From contig NZ_CP067100.1 in NCBI RefSeq assembly GCF_016616235.1, positions 5,205,001-5,269,000 on the forward strand: a DNA stretch of 64,000 nucleotides, given 5' to 3'. The position numbers were made by a program, and so were the translations under genes. Origin of the DNA: Bradyrhizobium diazoefficiens. GTDB taxonomy: Bacteria; Pseudomonadota; Alphaproteobacteria; Rhizobiales; Xanthobacteraceae. Numbering within the stretch: position 1 is the stretch's first letter; every line of letters begins with the position of its first letter. The notes under the pieces were generated by a model. The model searched no databases, had not been told where the DNA came from, and saw only the letters and a program-made list of their open reading frames with translations. Shown one piece after another: positions 44,570-52,811 of this stretch.

Positions 44570-46089
44570 GCGATGCGCTCCCGATCGAGGTCACCTCGCC
44601 GACGCCGCTGCTGGAACTGCGCGGCATCAGCAAGGAGTTTCCCGGCGTCAAGGCGCTGGACGACGTGTCGTTCGCCGTCTATCCCGGCGAAGTCCACATG
44701 TTGCTCGGCGAGAACGGTGCCGGCAAGTCGAGTCTCATGAAGGTACTGTGCGGCGCCTATAGCGCCGACGCGGGCGAATTCTACTATGAGGGCAACAAGG
44801 TCGCGATCTCCTCGACCGCGGATGCGCAGAAGCTCGGCATTGCCGTGATCTTCCAGGAATTCTCGCTAGTCCCCTATCTCGATATTGCCCAGAACATCTT
44901 CCTCGGCCGGGAGCCGAAGGGCCGCATCCCCGGCACCATCGACCGCCGCAAGATCCTGGCCGACGCCAAGCGCGTGCTCGACACGATCGGCTTCGACATC
45001 GATCCCTCCACCATCGTCGACAAGCTGGGCGTGGCGCAGCAGCAGATGGTCGAGATCGCGAAGGCGATCAGCCAGAACGCCCGCATCCTCGTCATGGACG
45101 AGCCGACCGCGGCGCTGTCCGACCGCGAGACCGAGCTCCTGTTCGCGCTGATCGCGCGGCTGAAGGCCGATGGCGTGTCGATCGTCTATATTTCCCATCG
45201 CATGGCCGAGGTGTTCGCGCTCGGCGACCGCATCACGGTGCTGCGCGACGGCCGCCGCATCGACGGCGTCAAGCCGGCCGATGTCACGCCAGACCAGCTG
45301 GTGCGCATGATGGTCGGCCGCAATGTCGACATGACCTATCCGCGCCATTTTGCCGACAAGCCCGGCGAGCTGCTGCTAGAGGTCAAGGGCCTGACTGCGG
45401 CGACGGGCATCTCCGACATCAACATCGAGGTGCGCCGCGGCGAGATCGTCGGCCTGTGCGGCTTGGTCGGCTCCGGCCGCAGCGAGGTCGCGCGCGCCAT
45501 CTTCGGCGCCGATCCCGTGACATCAGGCGAGATCATCTTCGACGGCAGGACCATGTCCGGCCAGCCTGACCTCGCCGCCCGCCGCGGCATCGCGTTGATC
45601 CCGGAGAGCCGCAAGAGCGAGGGCCTCGCGCTGCTGCGCTCCGTCGGCGACAATCTGGTGGTGTCGGCTCTTCGAAAGCTGTTCCCGAGCGGGCTGTTCG
45701 ACCAGCGCAGCGCGCAGCGCACGTCCGACGGCTTGATCCGGCAGCTCCGGATTGCGACGCCCAGCGCGCGGCAGACCGTCGGCCTGCTCTCGGGCGGCAA
45801 CCAACAGAAGGTCGTGATCGGCAAATGGCTGGCGGCCGGCTCAAAACTCTTCATCTTCGACGAGCCGACGCGGGGCATCGACATCGGGGCCAAGTCCGAG
45901 ATTTTTGCGCTGATCGACCGTCTCGTCGCGGAAGGCGCGGCCGCCCTGATGATCTCGTCCGAGCAGGTCGAGATCTGCCATGTCTGCGACCGCGCTTATG
46001 TGATGCGGGAGGGGCGCATCGCCGGACATTTGACCCGCAGCGAACTGACCGAGGAGAACATCGTGCGACTGGGGATGCATCATGCGTGA
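44566..46089 (+). CDS. CUT2-type ABC transporter ATPase, tandem domains
   Basis: A 507-residue double ATPase of the RbsA type. Domain 1: GENGAGKSS (about residues 48-56), a signature reduced to LGVAQQQMVEIAK, Walker B MDEPTAA. Domain 2: GLVGSGRSE in place of a normal P-loop, [17 protein letters not shown]. Its start overlaps the stop of the oxidase gene (ATGA), which binds the transporter to the catabolic genes in one operon. It energises the two permeases that follow. Sugar-type importers of this kind also carry purines, cyclitols and other small ring compounds in some bacteria. Confidence 0.94.
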   Translation: MSDALPIEVTSPTPLLELRGISKEFPGVKALDDVSFAVYPGEVHMLLGENGAGKSSLMKVLCGAYSADAGEFYYEGNKVAISSTADAQKLGIAVIFQEFSLVPYLDIAQNIFLGREPKGRIPGTIDRRKILADAKRVLDTIGFDIDPSTIVDKLGVAQQQMVEIAKAISQNARILVMDEPTAALSDRETELLFALIARLKADGVSIVYISHRMAEVFALGDRITVLRDGRRIDGVKPADVTPDQLVRMMVGRNVDMTYPRHFADKPGELLLEVKGLTAATGISDINIEVRRGEIVGLCGLVGSGRSEVARAIFGADPVTSGEIIFDGRTMSGQPDLAARRGIALIPESRKSEGLALLRSVGDNLVVSALRKLFPSGLFDQRSAQRTSDGLIRQLRIATPSARQTVGLLSGGNQQKVVIGKWLAAGSKLFIFDEPTRGIDIGAKSEIFALIDRLVAEGAAALMISSEQVEICHVCDRAYVMREGRIAGHLTRSELTEENIVRLGMHHA

Positions 46090-47032
46090 GGCCGCCGTCG
46101 TCGCTCAACCGAATCCGCTGCAACGCATTCCCGGCGTTGCCATCGTGCTGGTGCTGCTGATCGCGCTGTTCAGCGCGATCGCGCCCGGCTTCCTGTCGGT
46201 TGCCAACCTCTCCAACGTGCTGGTGCAGTCGACGATTCTCACCATGCTGGCGCTGCCGATGACCTTGATCATCATGACAGAGGGGCTGGACCTGTCGATG
46301 GGCGCGGTGCTGACGCTGACCTCGCTCTGCGTCGCCATCGTCTCGCTCGCGACCAAGTCGATGCTGCTGGGCCTTGGCGCCGGCCTTGTGGTCGGCGCGG
46401 CCTTCGGCACGGTCAACGGCTGGCTGGTCGCGATCCTTGGCATCCCGCCCTTCGTCGCGACGCTCGGCACGCTCGGCATGGCGCAGGGCCTGTCGCTGAT
46501 CGTCAGCGACGGCCAGAGCGTGGTCGGCATCCCCCACAGCGTGCGCGACATCTATTCGGCGACGCTGCTCGGCGTGCCGGTGCCGATCGTGATGGCGCTG
46601 GTGACTTACGCAGCGTTCCATGGCCTGCTCTATCACACCCGCTTCGGCACCTACATCTTCGCGCTCGGAGGAAATCGTGAGGCGCTGCGCTATGCCGGCC
46701 TGTCGCCGAACAAGCTGCTGATCGCGGTCTACGCCATCGGCGGCGCCATGGCGGGCATCGCGGGCCTATTGATGACTGCGCGGATGAATTCCGGTCATCC
46801 GACTGCCGGCCTTGGCCTCGAATTCGACGCGATCGCCGCCGTCGCCGTCGGCGGCACCTCGTTCGAGCGCGGCAATGGGTGGCTGCTCGGCACGCTGCTC
46901 GGCGTGATCTCCGTCGGCGTGCTGCGCAACGGGCTGAACCTGATCTCGCTGCCGTCCTCGGTGCAAGTCGCAAGCGTCGGCGTCCTCGTCATCGTTGCCC
47001 TGTTCCTCGACGGCCTCAGGAGCCGCGCATGA
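46082..47032 (+). CDS. CUT2-type ABC transporter permease (first of two)
   Basis: A 316-residue membrane protein with about nine hydrophobic segments. Hallmarks: MTEGLDLSMGAVLTLTSL, LGIPPFVATLGTLGMAQG, ALGGNREALRYAGL and GGTSFERGNGWLLGTLLG. It overlaps the ATPase gene by 8 bp and the second permease gene by 4 bp (ATGA). Most CUT2 importers use a homodimer of one permease; here two different genes follow each other, so the channel is probably a heterodimer. Confidence 0.92.
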   Translation: MREAAVVAQPNPLQRIPGVAIVLVLLIALFSAIAPGFLSVANLSNVLVQSTILTMLALPMTLIIMTEGLDLSMGAVLTLTSLCVAIVSLATKSMLLGLGAGLVVGAAFGTVNGWLVAILGIPPFVATLGTLGMAQGLSLIVSDGQSVVGIPHSVRDIYSATLLGVPVPIVMALVTYAAFHGLLYHTRFGTYIFALGGNREALRYAGLSPNKLLIAVYAIGGAMAGIAGLLMTARMNSGHPTAGLGLEFDAIAAVAVGGTSFERGNGWLLGTLLGVISVGVLRNGLNLISLPSSVQVASVGVLVIVALFLDGLRSRA

Positions 47033-48006
47033 CCGACATCACCAAAGAGACGATGATGCCGCCCCGCTCGTTCCTGTCGCAGGACGCGATCCAGCTATTC
47101 TATCGCTTGCTCGCCGCGCTGCTGATCTGCGCGGTGCTCGCCGTGTTCAGCGACTCCTTCCTGAGCCTCGGCAACATTCTTAACGTGCTCCGGCAGGCAA
47201 GCCTGACCTTCTTTATCGCCTCCGGCCTGACGCTGGTGGTGCTCACGGCCGGGCTTGATCTGTCCGTCGGCGCCAATGTCGCGCTGTCGGCCTGTATCGC
47301 CGGCACGGTGATCCACAAGACCGGTTCGCCGGCGCTCGGCATTCTCACCGGGCTCGCCTGTGGCGGCATCGTCGGCCTCCTCAACGGCATCATGGTTACG
47401 GCGCTCCGCATCCCCTCCTTTATCGCCACCTACGGCATGCTCTGGGTGCTGAACGGCCTGACCTATTGGTACATGGCCGGCGAGACGCTGCACGGCTTCC
47501 CGGCAGGCTTCCGCCAGATCGGCAGCGGCTATCTGTTCGGCCTGCCGATCCCGGTCTATCTGCTGCTGGTGTTTCTCGGGATCGGAACACTGTTCGCGCA
47601 GCGCACGATCTGGGGCCAGGAGATCTATGCGATCGGCGCCAATCCGGTCGCCGCCCGCCTCTCCGGCATTCCCGTCGCGCGGCGCCTGCTGCTGGTCTAC
47701 GCGGTCTCAGGCATCATGGCGGGGCTCGCCTCGATCATCTTCCTGTCGCGGCTCAATTCGGCCGAAGCCGATATCGGCGAGAGCCTGACCTTGCCGGCGA
47801 TCGCGGCCGTGCTGATCGGCGGCACCTCGCTGTTCGGCGGCGTCGGCACCGTGTTCGGCACCTTCATCGGCGCGCTGATCCTGACGCTGGTGCTCAACGG
47901 CATGAATCTGTTGTCGGTCAGCGCCAACTGGCAGCCGCTGGTGACAGGCATCATCGTCATTCTCGCGGTCTGGCTCGACATGAAGACCCGCCGCCGCGCG
48001 CAATGA
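47029..48006 (+). CDS. CUT2-type ABC transporter permease (second of two)
   Basis: A 325-residue membrane protein. Hallmarks: VLTAGLDLSVGANVALSA, RIPSFIATYGMLWVLNG, AIGANPVAARLSGIPV and GGTSLFGGVGTVFGTFIGA. I chose ATG 47029, which overlaps the stop of the first permease gene as ATGA; sequence upstream in this frame belongs to the other gene. Its only moderate similarity to the first permease suggests an old duplication rather than a recent one. Confidence 0.92.
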   Translation: MTDITKETMMPPRSFLSQDAIQLFYRLLAALLICAVLAVFSDSFLSLGNILNVLRQASLTFFIASGLTLVVLTAGLDLSVGANVALSACIAGTVIHKTGSPALGILTGLACGGIVGLLNGIMVTALRIPSFIATYGMLWVLNGLTYWYMAGETLHGFPAGFRQIGSGYLFGLPIPVYLLLVFLGIGTLFAQRTIWGQEIYAIGANPVAARLSGIPVARRLLLVYAVSGIMAGLASIIFLSRLNSAEADIGESLTLPAIAAVLIGGTSLFGGVGTVFGTFIGALILTLVLNGMNLLSVSANWQPLVTGIIVILAVWLDMKTRRRAQ

Positions 48007-48047
48007 GTTCTAGAGTTTCAACAAGCAAAATGAGGGATGGAGGCAAC

Positions 48048-49022
48048 ATGAAACAGACACTGGGCTATCTCGCGCTGCCGCTGCTGATGGCGGCCGCGTT
48101 CACCACCGAAGTGCGTGCCGACGGCGAGACCATCGCCGTCTTCACCAAGAACCAGACCAACCCGTTCTTTCAGACGGTGCGGGTCGGCGCCGACAACATG
48201 GCAAAATCGCTGAACGGGAAGACGCTGCAATACATCCCAACCAAGCCGGACTCGATCCCCGAGCAGCTCAGCCAGATCGAGGACGTCGTCGTCAAGAAGC
48301 CGAGCGCGATCGTGTTCACGCCGGTCGATTACAAGGCGATGGTGCCGGGGGTCGAGAAGATCAACGAGGCCAAGATCCCGGTCGTCAACATCACCGACCG
48401 CTCGGCCGGCGGCAAGTTCCTCTCCTTCGTCGGCGCCGACGATTACAGCCTCGGGCTCGAGACCGCGCGCTTCCTGCTCAAGACGCTTGGCGGCAAGGGC
48501 AACATCGTCATCATCGAGGGCGTCAAGGGCTCGCTGACCAATGTCGACCGCGTCCGCGGCTTCAACGACGCGATCAAGGAAAATCCAGGCGCCAAGCTCT
48601 TGGCCTCACAGCCCGGCAACTACCAGCGGCTGCAGGCGCTCCAGGTGATGGAGAACCTGATGCAGTCGAATGCGCAGATCGACGGCGTGCTCGCTGCGAA
48701 CGATGCCATGGCGGTCGGCGCGATCGAGGCGCTCGACGGCGCGAACCGGAAGGCGCAAGTGATCGGCATCAACGGCACCAAGGAGGCGATCGACGCGATC
48801 AAGTCCGGCAAGCTGCTCGCGAGCGGCGACTACAACGGATTTGCCCAAGGCTGCCTCGGCACCATGATGGCGATCCGCGCCTTGCGCAACCAGCCGGTCA
48901 TCAGCGAGATCGTGCTGAAGCCGACCGTCATCACCAAGGACAATTTTGGGCCGTTCGACGTGCCGCTTGAGCAGCGCACCTGCCCGACCTTCGAGGACGC
49001 CGGCAAGCTCGGCGCAAAATAA
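48048..49022 (+). CDS. CUT2-type ABC transporter substrate-binding protein
   Basis: A 324-residue periplasmic receptor with signal peptide 1-23 (ending TEVRADGE). Typical features: IAVFTKNQTNPFFQTVRVGAD, EQLSQIEDVVVKKPSAIVFTP, VVNITDRSAGGKFLSFVGAD and IDGVLAANDAMAVGAIEALD. GGAGG at 48038-48042 fixes ATG 48048. It completes the importer of the hydroxyquinol operon. Its ligand should be the pathway substrate, and binding studies on this protein are the direct way to find it. Confidence 0.93.
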   Translation: MKQTLGYLALPLLMAAAFTTEVRADGETIAVFTKNQTNPFFQTVRVGADNMAKSLNGKTLQYIPTKPDSIPEQLSQIEDVVVKKPSAIVFTPVDYKAMVPGVEKINEAKIPVVNITDRSAGGKFLSFVGADDYSLGLETARFLLKTLGGKGNIVIIEGVKGSLTNVDRVRGFNDAIKENPGAKLLASQPGNYQRLQALQVMENLMQSNAQIDGVLAANDAMAVGAIEALDGANRKAQVIGINGTKEAIDAIKSGKLLASGDYNGFAQGCLGTMMAIRALRNQPVISEIVLKPTVITKDNFGPFDVPLEQRTCPTFEDAGKLGAK

Positions 49023-49086
49023 GTCCTTCCATCACGACAATTACGGACGGCCGTATTAGCGGCCGTCCCAAGAAGACGGAGACACC

Positions 49087-49374
49087 ATGCTGTTCGCCAT
49101 CCATGCCGTCGACCGCGCCGGCGCGCTGCCGACCCGGCTCGCCAGTTACGATGCACATAAAGCCTTCCTGAGCGACACCTCGCCCTTCGGCGTCAAGATC
49201 GTGATGTCGGGGCCGCTCGTCGCCGACGACGGCGCAACCATGATCGGCAGCCTGTTCCTGATTGAGGCGCCCGGCCGCGCCGAGGTGGAAGCTTTCAATC
49301 GCGCCGATCCCTTTGCCGCCGCCGGCATCTGGGACAAGGTCACGATCACCGGCTTCCTGCGCCGCCAGGGCTAA
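49087..49374 (+). CDS. YciI-family protein
   Basis: A 95-residue ferredoxin-like alpha/beta-barrel protein. FAIHAVDR, RLASYDAHKAFL with the conserved His-Asp environment, SGPLVADDG, GSLFLIEA and the closing FNRADPFAAAGIWDKVTI make the family clear. YciI-like proteins are small enzymes or isomerases linked to aromatic catabolism (as in chloromuconolactone chemistry). GGAG stands before ATG 49087. It is the last gene of the operon and may act on the ring-cleavage product, though this is inference. Confidence 0.88.
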   Translation: MLFAIHAVDRAGALPTRLASYDAHKAFLSDTSPFGVKIVMSGPLVADDGATMIGSLFLIEAPGRAEVEAFNRADPFAAAGIWDKVTITGFLRRQG

Positions 49375-49483
49375 GGGCGGCTAAACTAAAAATGCGAAAA
49401 CGCCTCCGTTCCGTGATTGCGAAGCGCGAGGCCGGCGATCTCGGCCCCGCTCACCTCGTGTTCGCCCAAGTGAGGGCCTAGCT

Positions 49484-49717
49484 TCAATCCGCGAACGGAC
49501 CGCTTCTGCATTTCGAATATTGCTGGTCGCATTTCTGCATGCATTTCGTGCCGGTGCATTTTGGGCTGTTGCAGCTCAGCCACTTCCGGTCACACAGGGA
49601 TGCGCGGGCAGAAGCCGGTCCGGTCCACCACGCGAGCAGAACGATCGCGGAGCATGCGAAAGCCATCAGACGAGGGCGCCTGACGCGGATGGTGGTCGTT
49701 GCGGTTGCAATTGTCAC
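49484..49717 (-). CDS. Small secreted six-cysteine protein of unknown function
   Basis: A 77-residue protein starting at GTG 49717 with GAGGAGACC directly upstream. Residues 1-38 are a signal peptide with a basic start (IRVRRPRL), a hydrophobic core (FACSAIVLLAWW) and a cut after ASA or ARA. The mature part of about 39 residues has six cysteines spaced C-x6-C-x4-C-x4-C-x3-C-x6-C, enough for three disulfides. I do not recognise the family. It is flanked by the YciI gene on the opposite strand and the GFA gene on the same strand, with no obvious functional tie. Confidence 0.7.
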   Translation of the reverse strand: MTIATATTTIRVRRPRLMAFACSAIVLLAWWTGPASARASLCDRKWLSCNSPKCTGTKCMQKCDQQYSKCRSGPFAD

Positions 49718-49805
49718 ATTGGTCTCCTCTTGTTGAACAAGCGCATGGCCCAGGCAGCGGCCCGACGGCCGTGTGCCTGGGGTATTCTCGAATCCAATGA
49801 GACAG

Positions 49806-50228
49806 TTACTCCGCAACGGTCTCGCCGGACCCGCCGAGCTCAGCCGGAAAATCGCGGAGCTTCGGCAGGCCGTCGCGCATCGGCAGAACAGTCTCGGCAT
49901 AGTTGACGTGGACCGCGGGCACAAAATCCAGCGTCGGTATCGTCGCGGCGAACACGTCGACGAGTCCAAGCGGCCGATGATTTGTCAGGAGATGACCGCC
50001 GCACTGCCTACAGTACTGCCGCTCACTGAGCGGCGTCTTTTGGTAGGTCGCGACGTTCTCGGCTCCGGATACGATTTCCACCATCCCAGCCTTCCAAAGG
50101 CTGAAGGCATTGACCGGCCCGCCCGACCAGGAGCGGCAAGAACGACAATGGCAGTAACCCATGGCCTCGGGCGCGCCGCTGACGACAAGCGTGACGGCTC
50201 CGCAAAAGCAGCTTCCAGCGTGACTCAT
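49806..50228 (-). CDS. GFA (glutathione-dependent formaldehyde-activating)/CENP-V fold protein
   Basis: A 140-residue zinc protein. The cysteine sets are SCFCGAV, YCHCRSCRSW and YCRQCGGHL, the two zinc sites of the family; the rest is the beta-tent fold. Members include the formaldehyde-glutathione adduct former Gfa, but most have no known substrate. A perfect 14-bp palindrome lies 58-71 bp upstream, and a similar one stands before the HxlR and SRPBCC genes, so the gene should belong to the HxlR regulon. Confidence 0.9.
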   Translation of the reverse strand: MSHAGSCFCGAVTLVVSGAPEAMGYCHCRSCRSWSGGPVNAFSLWKAGMVEIVSGAENVATYQKTPLSERQYCRQCGGHLLTNHRPLGLVDVFAATIPTLDFVPAVHVNYAETVLPMRDGLPKLRDFPAELGGSGETVAE

Positions 50229-50285
50229 TCAAATCCCTTTCGAAGTTGGACAACTCACTTCGACTAGCAGGGAGCTTCGGGTCAC

Positions 50286-50307
50286 TTCCAGTACTGGAAC
50301 TGTACTG
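50286..50307. promoter_or_regulatory. Predicted HxlR-type operator upstream of the GFA gene
   Basis: TTCCAGTACTGGAA (50286-50299) is a perfect 14-bp palindrome; it continues into CTGTACTG. The sequence 50287-50307 matches 51062-51082, before the regulator and SRPBCC genes, in 15 of 21 positions by hand alignment. Confidence 0.6.
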
Positions 50308-50312
50308 CGATC

Positions 50313-51011
50313 TCAGCTCGCCAGCTTGCGCTCTTTCGCGAACGGGCTGAGGCCGAGCCAGGTCTGCATGGCAGACGCGATTTTGCGGTCGCCGGTCAAT
50401 AACATTCGCTGGTTCCCGACCGCCGCCCGCACGGTGTCCAGCCCCATCCAGATCGCCGTCATTGTTCGCAGGTCGACGGAGACGTATAGGTCGACGTCGA
50501 AGCCGGGATCGACCGAGCAGAGATCGACGCCGTCCGCGGGATCGACGATCAGCCACCAGCACCGCTGGGCGGCTGGAAGCTCGGGATACGCGAACTGAAT
50601 CACGTTGCGCCCCTTCGGCATCGGCGTCGTATTCAGATTGCGCCGCATGTCCCACATCAGAAGCTGGACGTCGAGATGCTGGAGCGACAGGTCTGCTTCG
50701 ATCCGACGCTGGCCCCAGATGCCGAAGGCCTCGACGATCGGCCCGAGCTCGCGCCCGGATGCGGTGAGACGATATTCGAATATGCCCGGGTCTGACACCG
50801 AGAGCTCGCGAGCAACGATGCCGGCAGCTTCGAGGTCTCTTAATCGCTGCGACAGCAAGGCGGGCGACATGCGCGGCACTCCGCGCCGCAATTCGTTGAA
50901 GCGAGTGGAGCCAGCGACGAGTTCGCGCAGCAACACCACGGTCCAGCGCGTGCAGAGGACCTCGGCCGCCATCGCGACCGGACAGAACTGCTTATAGCTA
51001 CCGACGGCCAT
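50313..51011 (-). CDS. HxlR-family transcriptional regulator with C-terminal SCP2-like domain
   Basis: A 232-residue regulator. Residues 1-95 are an HxlR winged helix (FCPVAMAAEVLCTRWTVVLLREL, FNELRRGVPRMSPALLSQRL); Cys10 at the start is the position used for redox sensing in some members. The C-terminal half (about 125-225, VDLYVSVDLRTMTAIWMG) resembles SCP2-like sterol-carrier domains seen in a subgroup of long HxlR proteins. I chose ATG 51011; upstream sequence in frame is not conserved-looking. It is divergent from the SRPBCC gene, with two predicted operators between them. Confidence 0.9.
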   Translation of the reverse strand: MAVGSYKQFCPVAMAAEVLCTRWTVVLLRELVAGSTRFNELRRGVPRMSPALLSQRLRDLEAAGIVARELSVSDPGIFEYRLTASGRELGPIVEAFGIWGQRRIEADLSLQHLDVQLLMWDMRRNLNTTPMPKGRNVIQFAYPELPAAQRCWWLIVDPADGVDLCSVDPGFDVDLYVSVDLRTMTAIWMGLDTVRAAVGNQRMLLTGDRKIASAMQTWLGLSPFAKERKLAS

Positions 51012-51061
51012 GTTTCCCTCCTGTACGCGAACGGGAAATCTAACCGTGGCGGGGCGCCGAC

Positions 51062-51104
51062 TCCAGTTCAGATTCTGTACCGGCCTCGATTCAGTTCCTG
51101 AACT
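51062..51104. promoter_or_regulatory. Predicted HxlR operators between the regulator and the SRPBCC gene
   Basis: Two elements are seen: 51062-51082, which shares TCCAGT at its start and CTGTAC near its end with the site before the GFA gene, and AGTTC-CT-GAACT at 51093-51104, a 5-bp inverted repeat. They lie in the divergent gap of 204 bp. Confidence 0.5.
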
Positions 51105-51215
51105 CGTTGCGCATGACGCCGGCTGATACCTGGCTCTCATGCGGGCTTTCCGGGCTCCGCCTCGCTTTCTCCGACAGGAGAGACGTCTCGCCCCCTTAGA
51201 TGAACAGGACTTCCA

Positions 51216-51731
51216 ATGCGTAAACATTTGAGCCATCCCACCCTTCGTTCGATGCTGCTGATGATGCTCAGTATCGCCCTGCTTTCGAGCCTGGGTGTCC
51301 CACCCGCCCTTGCCGAGACAATTTCGCGCAGCGCCGAGGTGAAAGCGTCTGCATCAGCCGTGTGGTCCCTGATCGGCCCGTTCTGCGCCATCAAGGCGTG
51401 GCTGCCGCCGGTCGGCGAATGCATCGAGGATGGAAAGGCACCTTCGACCCGCATTCTCGTCACGAAGGACGGCAAGACCGCCTTCGTGGAAAAGCAAACG
51501 GCGCGAAACGAAGCCGAGCGCAGCTACTCCTACGCATTCCTCGCCAGTCCGCTTCCCGTCACCGATTATGCGTCGACCATCAAGGTCACGGCCAATGCGG
51601 ACGGGACATCAACCGTGACCTGGAGCGGCTCCTACACGCCGGACCAGGGCAAGGAAACGGCTGCAAAGGAAGCGCTGACCGGCGTCTACGAAGCCGGGCT
51701 CTCGGAGATCAAGACGAGGCTTGCCAAGTAA
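51216..51731 (+). CDS. Secreted SRPBCC (polyketide cyclase/dehydrase-like) family protein
   Basis: A 171-residue protein with a signal peptide (residues 1-34, ending near PPALAETI). The mature part is a START/Bet v1-like fold: ISRSAEVKASASAVWSLIGPFCAIKAWLPPVGECI, then TYAFL-like and TSTVTWSGSYTP strands, and a long C-terminal helix ending LSEIKTRLA. Such proteins bind hydrophobic ligands. Divergent transcription from the HxlR gene makes it a likely target of that regulator. Its ligand is unknown. Confidence 0.88.
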   Translation: MRKHLSHPTLRSMLLMMLSIALLSSLGVPPALAETISRSAEVKASASAVWSLIGPFCAIKAWLPPVGECIEDGKAPSTRILVTKDGKTAFVEKQTARNEAERSYSYAFLASPLPVTDYASTIKVTANADGTSTVTWSGSYTPDQGKETAAKEALTGVYEAGLSEIKTRLAK

Positions 51732-51818
51732 GTTCACGGCTGTGGCGCCGTGAAACCGAGAAGTCGGCCGGAGTTCCGTCGTTCCGGCCGGCTGGTCGCG
51801 TGGGCGCTCGGGCAATTG

Positions 51819-52811
51819 CTATCCAGCCGTGGCTGGCGCACCGTCCTCGATATGGCACGCGACCCACTGCTCGGGTCCGGCCGCGCGCAGCACCGGCTCC
51901 TCGCTCCGGCAGCGGTCGAAGACGAGCGGACAGCGGGTGTGGAAGCGGCATCCCTTCGGCGGATTGATCGGGCTCGGCACATCGCCCTTGAGGATGATCG
52001 GATTGCGGTGGGCGCCCGGCTCCGGCAGCGGCACCGCCGAGAGCAGCGCCCTGGTGTAGGGATGTCTTGGCGCGGCGAAGATCTCCCGGCGCGGCGCCAC
52101 TTCGACGATCTTGCCGAGATACATCACCGCGACGCGATGGGTCATATGCTCGACGATGGCGAGGTCATGGCTGATGAACAGCAGCGCGAGGCCGAACTTC
52201 TGCTGAAGGTCCTGCAAGAGGTTGACGATCTGCGCCTTGACCGAGACGTCGAGCGCGGAGACGGCCTCGTCGCAGACGATCAGCTCCGGCTCGGCCGCGA
52301 GCGCCCGCGCGATGCCGATGCGCTGGCGCTGGCCACCGGAGAATTCGTGCGGCCTGCGGTTCAGCGCCTCGCGCGGCAGGCGCACGGTGTCCATCAGCGC
52401 GGTGACGCGGACCTCGAGATCTTCAGCCGATTTGGCGAGGCCGAAATTGCGGATCGGCTCGGCGAGGATGTCGCGCACGCGCATGCGCGGATTGAGGCTG
52501 GAGAACGGATCCTGGAACACGACCTGCACGCGGCGGCGCATCTGGCGCATCGTGCTCGGATGGGCATCGTCGATGCGCTGGCCGTCGAGGATGACCTGGC
52601 CTGCGGTGATGTCGAACAGCCGCAGGATGGCGCGGCCGACCGTCGACTTGCCGCAGCCGGATTCGCCGACCAGCGACAGCGTCTCGCCCTTTGCGATCTC
52701 GAAGGAGACGCCGTCCACCGCATGGACATATTCGGACTTGCGTCCGAACAGGCCCTTGTTGACCGGAAAATGCTTCTTGAGGTCGTTGACCTGGAGCAGC
52801 GGAGGACTCAT
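51819..52811 (-). CDS. Peptide/nickel-type ABC transporter ATPase, OppF/DppF-like
   Basis: A 330-residue ATPase. Walker [10 protein letters not shown] (about residues 49-57), signature [15 protein letters not shown], Walker [14 protein letters not shown], and the C-terminal oligopeptide extension with the Fe-S-type cysteine in GCRFHTRCP. It partners the OppD-like ATPase, overlapping its stop codon by 4 bp (ATGA). It is the last gene of the operon that starts with the nitrilase-fold hydrolase at 58378. Confidence 0.93.
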   Translation of the reverse strand: MSPPLLQVNDLKKHFPVNKGLFGRKSEYVHAVDGVSFEIAKGETLSLVGESGCGKSTVGRAILRLFDITAGQVILDGQRIDDAHPSTMRQMRRRVQVVFQDPFSSLNPRMRVRDILAEPIRNFGLAKSAEDLEVRVTALMDTVRLPREALNRRPHEFSGGQRQRIGIARALAAEPELIVCDEAVSALDVSVKAQIVNLLQDLQQKFGLALLFISHDLAIVEHMTHRVAVMYLGKIVEVAPRREIFAAPRHPYTRALLSAVPLPEPGAHRNPIILKGDVPSPINPPKGCRFHTRCPLVFDRCRSEEPVLRAAGPEQWVACHIEDGAPATAG

